A stretch of 30,000 nucleotides of DNA from Bigelowiella natans CCMP2755 (Eukaryota; Cercozoa; Chlorarachniophyceae), in NCBI GenBank assembly GCA_000320545.1, contig ADNK01001596.1:82501-112500 (forward strand), read 5' to 3'. The notes below the pieces were generated by a model. That model was not told the DNA's origin. It was given only the letters and a program-made list of their open reading frames with translations, and did no database searches. The translations under genes were made by a program, and so were the position numbers. The stretch's first letter is position 1. Every line of letters begins with the position of its first letter. Positions 21,723 through 29,786 of the stretch are shown here, one piece after another.

Positions 21723-22373
21723 GCTCTTCTACTGCTACTACTGTCACAAAAACTACTACTACTACTACTACTACTACTTCAAGAACCACCGCTGCTGCTA
21801 CGAAAGAGAGGAATGTCCAGCAAACGATTACTTCTCTATTCAGAAGCCAAAAACAAAAGCTATTTTTAAAGGGGGATGCCTCATCATCTACCAAAGAGCG
21901 AAGAACAATACGTGGGAATGATCATCAGAGCAGCAGCACGAAAGCCACCAATCCTACCCTCGCACCATCGTTATCACTGTCGTCATCATCACACTCCTCA
22001 AACACCTCGCAGAAGACGAAAAACAAGAAGATGGTGTCCATATTGCAGGTGAAAAAGCAGGAGAAGGCACTGGATAGCAGTAGCACGCAGAATAAGAATA
22101 ATAAGATGAAGAATAGCACCTTTTTCAATACTACCACTACTACTGCAGTGAAAGGAGTCTCACGCGTTAGAAAGGCAAAATACAGCATGGGATCTTGCCA
22201 GTATAGCAGCAGCAACAAAGACGCTCCTTCCGGAAGAAGCAGTAGCTTTCTCTTGAGTAAATCCGTAGCAGAGCTTAAACGATTGTGCCGCCAGCGGGGA
22301 GAACCAGTCTCAGGTTGTTCTTTTGACAATGATGATCATTATGATGACGACGACGACGACGACGGTGATGATA

Positions 22374-22406
<33 letters not shown>

Positions 22407-23470
22407 GTGATGATGAATATCAGGAAGCAAAAAGGTACTGGTGGAACGGCTGTTAAGGCCTCCGTTGCCTTTCATTCTCCAGAAGCGAAAGAGGGAGAAG
22501 CAATATGTCCCTTTGAAGGGCAGCATAAACAGCGCCATTCTAGTTGAAATGGAAAGGATGCTCGGGACCGCCGCTACAGTGACGACGCCTACTGCTGCTG
22601 GATATGATGGTGATAATGATGATAATGCTAGCAGGGATGAAAACATCATAAGTAATAAAAGCAGTATTATCATTAGTAGTAGTAGTAGTAGTAGTAGTAG
22701 TTGTGTAGTGATAATGATAATATCGAGTACTGACTAGCGTCACAACTCAGCGACGCCATTATTACCATATGAATCTGTATCATTCTGCGAGTGGGAGAAG
22801 GAGCCCTTTCTTCGTTTTCTTGCTCTTTTGCTATTGCCGCCACTACCTCGAGGTGATGCTGAAGTTATAACACACCAGGCTTCACGAAGGAGCGGATCAT
22901 GCAGATAGCGAACGACTCTCCCTTCACATCGACTAACGTGTTTGAGAAGAAAACTACGGGCAAGGCAAACTGGTAGAGCTAGAGAGGCAGCTTGCCTAAT
23001 ATTACACACACATATAATTTATATAAATATTATATGTGTATATATGTATGTATGTGTATATATATTGTGTGTGTGTGTAACAAGCATTTACGTAATGAGC
23101 AGGGGCTACGATGGTTGGTCTGGCGTGTCTCGCTTATTCCAAACAGAAGACAAAGATAACTACCCCATGCTGGTCCTGACAACTAATTAGCACATCTTCC
23201 GTCATATCTATTTTTAGGATGATGCTTAAACGCTAAGTAGTTACGTCCTCCATCATCATCATCATCATCACTTGATCATGTTGCCTCCCTATTACAACTC
23301 ACTGTACCTACTACCACCACCCCCCTCAGACCAAGTGTCGAGGTAAGCCCGTCCGTTACAAGCTGACCCCGTTAGGGAGGAGCATTGGCAGAGCGATTCA
23401 TAAACATGCTCACGATCTGGGTTCGTGTATCTGCGATCACTTCGACAACGACGATTATCAGCAGCAATGA
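17950..23470 (+). CDS. MUS81-type ERCC4 nuclease fused to NZF, SAP and a second winged helix (eleven exons)
   Basis: Exons 17950-18993, 19148-19199, 19393-19691, 19856-19922, 20029-20190, 20332-20551, 20818-22313, 22424-22609, 22879-22972, 23103-23172 and 23330-23470 give 1276 aa with all phases matching. MUS81 cuts branched DNA at stalled forks and in recombination. The order is: N-terminal helix-hairpin-helix (about 5-75); a divergent winged helix (95-235); ERCC4 nuclease (from about 268) with VDTRE, LGDYVFVV and catalytic ERKTPVD, which exon joining 1-2 completes; a Ser-rich loop; then, instead of a recognisable C-terminal (HhH)2, a RanBP2/NZF zinc finger (WSCSRCTFIN...CAMC, about 610-632, itself created by splicing). 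SUMO-interaction-like VVIDLVGEEEEE and IVSIISSSDDDDDD, a PIP-like QQTITSLF, a SAP domain (SVAELKRLCRQRGEPVSGSK) and a MUS81-like winged helix follow. The joining intron 20191-20331 is the key uncertainty: unspliced, the first part ends in polyGln at TAG 20237. Confidence 0.72.
19305..19360. repeat. CT microsatellite in MUS81-fusion intron 2
   Basis: A nearly perfect CT tract inside intron 19200-19392, shortly before the CTATAG acceptor. Confidence 0.95.
19440..19488 (+). repeat. in-frame TCC/CTC repeat encoding polySer in the nuclease domain
   Basis: About 16 trinucleotide units encode a serine run between the DGRFERQ helix and the LQEYGAPVYLLQG strand. It would form a flexible surface loop. 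It is in frame, and the flanking family similarity resumes on both sides. Confidence 0.9.
19930..20262. repeat. cluster of ATG, TAG and CAA trinucleotide repeats
   Basis: ATG repeats at about 19932-19967 lie in intron 4. TAG/TAA repeats at about 20067-20105 are exonic and read as Ser/Asn. CAA at about 20214-20236 followed directly by TAG at 20237-20261 lie in the predicted intron 5. Three neighbouring segments of one gene have expanded independently. Confidence 0.9.
20724..20809. repeat. GCT, GAT and GT microsatellites before exon 7
   Basis: Consecutive short GCT, GAT and GT tracts occupy the 3' half of intron 6 (20552-20817) and end 8 nt before the acceptor AG. Confidence 0.92.
21009..21780 (+). 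repeat. coding trinucleotide repeats (polySer, polyAla, polyThr) in exon 7
   Basis: TTC/TCT (about 21012-21045) encodes Ser, GGTAGT/AGT (about 21579-21614) Gly/Ser, TCG/TCT (about 21630-21656) Ser, GCA (about 21685-21719) Ala, and ACT (about 21751-21778) Thr. All stay in the reading frame that leads from the zinc finger to the SAP domain, consistent with a disordered linker. Confidence 0.85.
22335..22420. repeat. GAC/GAT repeat in intron 7
   Basis: A tract of GAC then GAT units fills the intron (22314-22423) that splits the SAP domain. If read through, it would encode polyAsp and break the SAP fold. Removing it restores an uninterrupted SAP domain. Confidence 0.92.
23015..23079. repeat. AT/GT-rich simple sequence in intron 9
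   Basis: Alternating TATATG/TGTATA and GTGTGT motifs lie inside the intron between the last three winged-helix exons (22973-23102). Confidence 0.8.
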
Positions 23471-24139
23471 ATGATGATGAAGATGATGATATCGGTCGTT
23501 TTGGTTATGATGCGGTACCTACTGGTCAATGCCTCAGTCTAGATAGTAATGTTCCACAGCTAGCATGCGGGTTAAAATCGATGTCTCCCTGTCGAATATT
23601 TGTTTTATTTGTTAATGAAAAAAGTCTTAGCCTAGTCTTGCATGTCAATACTGTTACAGGCGCAAGTGTACTAAAAAATGTCAATATTTCAACAAAGAGA
23701 TAATTACTAATTCATACCTGGGATTAGTTGTAGCTTAAAACTGACACTACAACTTGTATGACGTGCGATCATCGCATGCTTCAAGCACGTATCCATGTAC
23801 ACACACAATTGAAATTAATGATGACAGTACTTTGTGCACACATGTAAGCTGAAGCACACCACAAACATGCACACGCACTAGACGCACGCGCACACAGCTC
23901 AAGAGCTTTCTAGCTTTACTAGACAAGGAGAGAGAGAGAATGAGAGGCGCACATGCCCACTAAGACATGCCAGCTAGTCAGATGTGTACATCTAGACATC
24001 AAGTCGCATAGATGTGCCCGCTGTGCTCATCGCGGTGTGCTAGCTGCGTTACATGGTCAAAATGCAAGTAGCTACACTGTTACAACACAGTAAGTGCATT
24101 AGCTGATACCAGTAAAAATTCTAATGCAACCAGAAATAA
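23471..24139. other. convergent 3' spacer between MUS81-fusion and channel genes
   Basis: About 0.67 kb. The plus-strand frame 23425-23703 partly overlaps the last MUS81-fusion exon in another frame and has no recognisable homology. The spacer is rich in CTAG and CACAC/GCGCACAC motifs and contains an ACATCTAGACAT motif at about 23989. I find no copy of the TGAGACGGATG element here, unlike the other convergent spacers. Confidence 0.6.
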
Positions 24140-25943
24140 TTATATCGTTACTTCTTCATCCTCGTGTGTACTTTCATAAAGATCTCTATAAGTTCCCCTC
24201 TCTATTTTCCCAAGTCTTAAGTCACCCCCGTCATTCTGTTCTTCTTTTTCAATTTTATTGTCTGCCTCTACTTTATCCCAACTTTTACGTACGCATCCAA
24301 AAAGCACGAGAAGAAGAAAGACTACATGGAAACTGAACCAAATTGTTAAAAAGGCTGAGAAGCAACCTCGGTCGACTCTTTGTGAAAGCTCTTCACTTGT
24401 TGCATCTCTCACGACAACACTTTCAACGGCGACAAATGCAAGAACCAGATTTGTATTGAGAATGTACACATCAACAAATGTTAAGTAGGAAATCAAAGGA
24501 ATGTGGTCTGAGACTGCAAACTTAAAGGCGACCGAAGTAAGAAGCAGAGCAACAACTAAGTTTATGCGGTCGGCTATATTTTCTGGATCAATCAGGAAAG
24601 CAGTAGAAGCCAAGGTTGTTATAACAAACAACGGTAGTATCACGTTGAGAAAGTAATAAAAAGTAAGTCTCTGAACTCTAGCTTTGAAAACTAGCTTTCC
24701 GTTGTCTCCAGAAATGTCCATTAAAGAATGCAACATTTGAAATTCAGAACTTACTCTGGGACGGAGTTTTATGTCAATACATCTTCTTGAAACATGTTTT
24801 GAGAGCTTCCATCTCCTCGGTGGTGCTGGTATAAATTGATAGTCTCCACTATTAACTAGGATGAAAATATGTAAAAGTTGGCGATCAAATGGAAACCTAT
24901 GAAGTTCCATCTGCTCCTCTAATGTGCCGTGGTGTTTGTAATGAACATGGACTATCCCAGTAACCGGATTGAAGAACTCTTCGCGTTCAACAAAGGTTAC
25001 AGAACCTTCTAAAGCGTTACCAAACAGTTTTTCGGGATCTACGGGTAGTGAGGAGTCTTCTGGGAATACAATAGGAAAATCGCCTAGGACATTGTCGTTC
25101 TTTGATTTCAATTTGACCTTCTTCTCCCGTATCAAATTTGGCTCATGCCAGAAAATACTTGTCTGGCAAGAAATATTAAAATTCTCGTTCTGGCAACTTA
25201 TTTGGCTTACCTCTACCTCGAACGTTAAGTACGCATTTGCTCGCTGTGTTACTTTGATGCCAGCCTTTTTCATTCCTTTCAAAATACTTTCAAACTCCTT
25301 GCAGCGTACCTTTGGATCTCGATCTGCATCTTCCACGAAATAGTGATGTGTCCCATCACTGAGAGTGTCGCGAAAATTGTCGTATTCCTTAATTGGTCTC
25401 GATTTACCACCTGCATTATTAAGATTATTCCGGAAGGTTATCTATGTTTGCTGGCATATGCAAGTTTAATGTTAAACCCCTTATATTGTGTTGCTTTTCT
25501 TAGTAATATTACGTACCTTCTAAGATCTTTCTGATATCATCCGGAAGTTTGCTCTCATTTGTGTTGACAGGATCCCAGTGGAGATAGAAATTAGAGTCTG
25601 CATTATTATATTCTATTCTCCAACATTGAACTCGAATTCCAAGGTCTAATTCGCCTCTACTGTTGGTAATGCTTCCTATATCTTCATCTCTAGTAAAAAG
25701 AATGCTTTCCAGTCGACGTAAATGGCCAAAATTTTTAATTCCAAGGCTTCGAAGATCCTCTCGATTCATGAACGCTAGATCTTTCCCGGATACATCATTT
25801 TCCCTATCATTTTATTCATCGTACTCATGGTAACCCCCACACAAATTTCAATACACATGTCACCTAAATTTCTTGTCATAGTCTTCCTTTGGAAATTGTT
25901 GCTTTATTAAATTGGACACATCCAAACAACTCATTTGCTTCAT
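24140..25943 (-). CDS. pentameric ligand-gated ion channel with N-terminal SAM domain
   Basis: Exons 25943-25864, 25803-25517 and 25410-24140 give 545 aa with phases 2 and 1 matched. These channels open an ion pore when ligand binds the extracellular beta-sandwich. The N-terminus (about 5-65) is a SAM domain: SNLIKQQFPKEDYDKKF joined to ENDVSGKDLAFM, then REDLRSLGIKNFGHLRRLES. The first splice junction completes it. The ligand-binding domain follows, with the family signature FPFDRQ at about 295-300, but neither loop cysteine is present. M1 lies near 372-394, M2 near 401-420 (ADRINLVVALLLTSVAFKF), M3 near 428-451 (ISYLTFVDVYIL) and M4 near 473-495. A short acidic C-tail ends the protein. No signal peptide is seen before the SAM domain, so its topology is puzzling: SAM domains are usually cytosolic, whereas the ligand-binding domain should be extracellular. 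Ligand and ion selectivity cannot be told. Confidence 0.9.
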
Positions 25944-27667
25944 AATTTTCTGTTTACTCTCTGCTTTCTTCTACTTACTATCATCTTTAGACAAAGGCAG
26001 TACACTCTTCGTTCTGTTAAACTCTATGACATCGCGCCTGCTCTGCTGCCGTCCCTAGGCGACCAGGCTGCATTAGTGCGCCACGTACATCAAGGAACCA
26101 AGATACGATATGAAGTTAAATTGAAGCTGAAACGCATGGCGATAGATCCCTGCGACGATCATAAAGCAACCGAATTTAGGGAAAACCCCCTGTTGTTCTT
26201 GTTCTTTGAGCTGCGTATCTATCCTCGTCGTTTTCTACGGCCTTTGCTTTGCACGCGCCGTTCCCGCCATTTCCGGACTGGCCGTCTCTTGCCCCGTGAC
26301 CCTCGATTTATGTCCGCGACCGCTAATTCGAAGTTTAGGCCCATGGAGGGCGGCGCAGGTAGGATTTTAAATTGATGCGAGACTGTAATGGGCTTCCGAT
26401 GATGTATTTTGCATGCGCTTGTGATGTTTGAATTTCATCAAAAAATAGAGAACATAGGTAGTCTGAACACTCGTTTGATTTAGCATTTATGTAATAGATG
26501 TAATCTCAACTACTACGACGTGGAGCTTAGCAACAGTCTCAGAATTATTAAGCGATTGGCCAGAGAATCGATCAATGTACCTGGAGGCTGTAGATAGGGA
26601 TGATGAAATGGGTATTGATGAACAGCTTGAAAGTGAGACGAGCTCGTCCACAATAGAATCAACTTCAGATGAAGATCAATATTCTGATGGTGATCTGAGC
26701 GAGCTATATATAGCCTCCAAAATTCTTGCACGAGGTGTAATCCTTCAAAGCTACGAAAATTCTCCACAAAGTTGTTTCGCGTCAAAGGAAAGTTGTCAAA
26801 TGTGCGTTGTCTCCTAAGTTTAGACATAGTGGTGGAATTTAAAGTTGAGAACCCATTCAAATGATTTACAAAGTATACATATTTTTACACCATTGTAGAA
26901 ATTGAAACCTTGATCGATAGAAGAATTATCTTATCGATCGTAAGAAGGGCAAAACTAGTTCAATTTTCAGTTAAAAAGTGTTTATTAGGCTACAGTACAA
27001 AAGTGAACTATAACAGAGGTTTATCTATTTGGTATTGTTGGATTAAATTCTAATTGGTGATACAAGCGGTTGGTGATTAATAAGAGCAGCTTGATAGTAT
27101 CAGCAATGCAACAGCTCACCCTCTAAACTAAATTAAATATAAATTGTGATAGTGTAAATACCAACAAGTGATAATTCGTCAGTCACTAGCTGTCACATCT
27201 AGACATGCAAAATGTGTGCTGTAATATCAACGCTCATTAGTAGACATTCTATTGTTGTCAAATGCCTAGAACATCTAGACATGTATAGATATGTAAATTT
27301 GTATAAATTTTGGCTGCGAATTAGCGCTATCTAGCTATGCGTTGTGCTGAATGAAGACAACTCTAAAATTACTGCACATCCGAGACATCTGGACATCTTG
27401 ACATCTGCGATGCCTACATACTCGTACAGTGCATACTAGACACATCTAGCTACACACTTACAAAGATACATTACGAGGCGCCACATTTTTCTCAATGCAT
27501 TTCGGCTGCGCGAATTGACGCAGCCAGCCGCCACCAGCGCAATGAAATCATCTTTCCCGAACACAACACTAAATTTTTGATTTACACGTTTGACACACAT
27601 TTATAAGTTTCCGTACATTTTTAACATGTGCGCGAATTTCACTTCATCTGTACCTGTATCTTTGGGT
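25944..27667. other. spacer between channel and sirtuin genes
   Basis: About 1.7 kb between the channel start and the sirtuin 3' end. The left part (25950-26400) has moderate GC and open frames on both strands without recognisable homology. The right part (26820-27590) is AT-rich and contains three or four ACATCTAGACAT-like motifs at 27195, 27271 and 27385. A weak small ORF lies at 26575-26817. Confidence 0.55.
26575..26817 (+). CDS. possible small acidic ORF, unrecognised
   Basis: An 80-codon ATG-initiated frame encodes an acidic, Ser/Asp/Glu-rich peptide (EQLESETSSSTIESTSDEDQ) followed by a neutral C-terminus with three cysteines. No domain is recognised. It would keep the alternating strand pattern if real, but composition alone could explain it. 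Confidence 0.18.
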   Translation: MYLEAVDRDDEMGIDEQLESETSSSTIESTSDEDQYSDGDLSELYIASKILARGVILQSYENSPQSCFASKESCQMCVVS

Positions 27668-29374
27668 TTAACCGCAACATCCAACAGCCTCGACATGACT
27701 CTCTGCAGGAGAAGAATTCCTGGAAACAACATCTCGGCTAGTGAGTTTTGGAGACTTAATTATGGTTGTAGCTATTCCGGACTCGAGGTTAAAGTCCAGA
27801 TTATGTGAAACTAGAATAGGTCTCAGATTGAGACTTGGCTTCCAATGAATCTGTGCCGTGATCTCGAATGTCCCCCATCCTATTCGCGAGAGCTCGAAGT
27901 TTTTGGACTCTGCTGCAGAGACTGTGACTTTGTTGGGTGAGAATGTAGGGTGGAGGAAGTATGTGACTTTATCTGCCACTTGGTTAAGCTTCGCTTCGCC
28001 TGCAGCCGATTTAAGAAAGAGCGTCCATTTGAAGTTAGAGTTTCCAGCCCTTGACACGGTGTTGCCAAAGCGGATTCCGGACTTGAGAATAGCAATAGCA
28101 GCTTTTTCTTCAGTAGTTTGCTGTGCTTCCTTTCTCTTCTTTTTTGCCGCCTCCTCAACAGCCTCTTGGCGTGCTTTCGCCTCTGCTTTGAGCTTCTTGT
28201 TGGAGTCCTCCAAGCGTTTCGCAGCCTGAACGTAGTAAGAACTAACGTATTTCGGGATCTTATGGATGGGGACAGAATCTCTTGGTATCCACACAGGCAC
28301 AGGATCTATTGAAATGCCAAGCTGCTCCATAAGAGCCTCGAATACGGGATCTGTCTTACCCCATATGCGCAGGTCGCATTTCCTATCGTCCGGTGTCTGT
28401 TGGAGGTTGATAATGACGGTTCTCTTTGCGAGAAAGGGGAAGTGGGTAATATGGCGTAGCGACATCGAGGTCCCCGCAACGATAACAAGGTCCGCCTTCC
28501 TACAATGCTTGTCAGCCTCGTTCCAATCCATATCGTCCAGGCACTCGCCGAAGTTGATGTGAGTGTCCTTCGTACCTACCCGCTCGTCGCGTGTACCGAT
28601 CAGGTGGTTGTCCCTGTAGTCTCCATCAGATCCCGTGTTATTAGAGATGGGGCGTCCAGTGTATGAGGAAGGCGGCTTGCTTTTGCACCTTTGGCACTGG
28701 CCAATGTGGTGATCATGCACATGAATTCGCGAGCGTCGGGTGTAGTAGTTGCGTTCGAAGTCATAGCCGCAGCCTGTGCACCTCTCAGCATAAACGCTAC
28801 CGTGAAGGTTGCAAATTTGTGTATGTGCCTTCAGGCCCGACTTTCTATGAATTCCATCAAGGTTTGTTGTCACAATGTAATGCGCGATCTTCTTACGAAT
28901 GAGTGTGGACATAGCCATGTGGGTGGGAGTCGGTCGCGCGTCGATCATCGGGACGGACTTTTGTTTGCCTTTCTTCTCACTTTCTGCAAGAAGTTTATTA
29001 AGCTCAGCCCTATCCTTCGGCGAAATGACGTTCCGTGCCTTGAGTCTTTGAAGCTCGCGAATGCGACTCATCGTCCAAGCCCCAGTGGGCCCACGGTAAT
29101 CTCCAATTCCTGCTGAAGTTGATACTCCAGCCCCCGTGTAAAAGACAGTGTATTTGGATTTGCGAACCCAGTTCGCAAGTGTCTTGATCTTGGCCTCTTG
29201 AGAGGATGATTGTTCCTGGATCTCTTGGATCCTGTCTGCATCTACTGTTGATGCCATGGTTGCGTTTGGTTTTTGATACGAGTAGCTTTTGGTTCTTGTC
29301 AGGTAGTTGTCTCTCCTCGGACCAGATTTGTTCAACGTCATGTCATTTTTTAGCAAGAAACAATCGATGATCAT
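27668..29374 (-). CDS. class IV (SIRT6/7-like) sirtuin fused to a C-terminal YEATS domain
   Basis: One uninterrupted 568-codon frame. Sirtuins remove acyl groups from lysine using NAD+. Conserved features are NAD-binding TGAGVSTSAGIGDYRGPTGAWT (79-101), TTNLDGIH, catalytic His191 in NLHGS, zinc cysteines C199, C202, C227 and C230, and GTSMSLRHI and INLQQTPDD, in the SIRT6/7 style. A Lys/Arg-rich insert of about 40 residues follows the WT. A coiled-coil-like charged linker (about 380-430) leads to a YEATS domain (about 434-530): IRFGN, FKWTLFLKSA, KVTYFLHPTFSP and GWGTFEI. His475, Thr477, Phe478 and Trp500 occupy the positions that form the acyl-lysine cage in AF9/GAS41. The protein therefore pairs an eraser with a reader, presumably on chromatin. 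ATG 29257 (MASTVDADR) has a better start context and may be the true start, removing 39 residues. Confidence 0.95.
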   Translation of the reverse strand: MIIDCFLLKNDMTLNKSGPRRDNYLTRTKSYSYQKPNATMASTVDADRIQEIQEQSSSQEAKIKTLANWVRKSKYTVFYTGAGVSTSAGIGDYRGPTGAWTMSRIRELQRLKARNVISPKDRAELNKLLAESEKKGKQKSVPMIDARPTPTHMAMSTLIRKKIAHYIVTTNLDGIHRKSGLKAHTQICNLHGSVYAERCTGCGYDFERNYYTRRSRIHVHDHHIGQCQRCKSKPPSSYTGRPISNNTGSDGDYRDNHLIGTRDERVGTKDTHINFGECLDDMDWNEADKHCRKADLVIVAGTSMSLRHITHFPFLAKRTVIINLQQTPDDRKCDLRIWGKTDPVFEALMEQLGISIDPVPVWIPRDSVPIHKIPKYVSSYYVQAAKRLEDSNKKLKAEAKARQEAVEEAAKKKRKEAQQTTEEKAAIAILKSGIRFGNTVSRAGNSNFKWTLFLKSAAGEAKLNQVADKVTYFLHPTFSPNKVTVSAAESKNFELSRIGWGTFEITAQIHWKPSLNLRPILVSHNLDFNLESGIATTIIKSPKLTSRDVVSRNSSPAESHVEAVGCCG

Positions 29375-29786
29375 TGTCGCATGTAAGGATACCAGCCAAT
29401 TTCACTACTCTAAGATAGGCTTCGACCTCTCCAGGAAATTTCTGAGAGGAGAAATATCTGTTTTGTTCCTACGACATGATTATCATCTTGTCGCTTGGTC
29501 TCCAAATCCTTACATTAGATTTTTCCTTCTCCTCCTTCCCCGTCATAATTCCATGGGCTGGGAATGTTCCCAAAATGTCGTCACAAACTGGATTGCATTC
29601 GGTCCCATTTTGTGGGCAAACGCGATGTCGCAATTTCAAAAAGCAGGGAAGATATTAGTTAGAGACTAAAGGAGAAATTTTTGAAAACCCCCTTGAACTT
29701 CTTGCATTCCCCGGCGATAGTCTTTGTCGTAGGTGATGTGACGAAAGATCGATCTTCTGTCGACGTCTCCTGCATCCATCCACCCA
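29375..29786. other. divergent promoter spacer between sirtuin-YEATS and the edge gene
   Basis: About 0.4 kb, head-to-head. The plus-strand frame 29307-29669 overlaps the sirtuin start antisense and shows no homology. Nothing else is recognised. Confidence 0.5.

Noticed and set aside
21370-21894. Minus-strand frames of polyVal, polyLeu and polyAla opposite the MUS81-fusion exon
   Set aside because: They are reverse reading of trinucleotide repeats, whereas the plus strand connects the zinc finger to the SAP domain in frame.
22323-22547. Plus-strand frame rich in Met/Thr and the polyAsp extension of the long frame
   Set aside because: Both are read-through of the GAC/GAT intron. Splicing 22313 to 22424 restores a complete SAP domain.
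25935-26375. A 146-codon plus-strand frame overlapping the channel's first exon antisense
   Set aside because: Composition is irregular, no domain is recognised, and its start is antisense to the supported SAM exon.
27880-28158. Frames overlapping the sirtuin-YEATS gene on both strands
   Set aside because: They are shadows of the well-supported minus-strand frame, which carries intact sirtuin and YEATS motifs.
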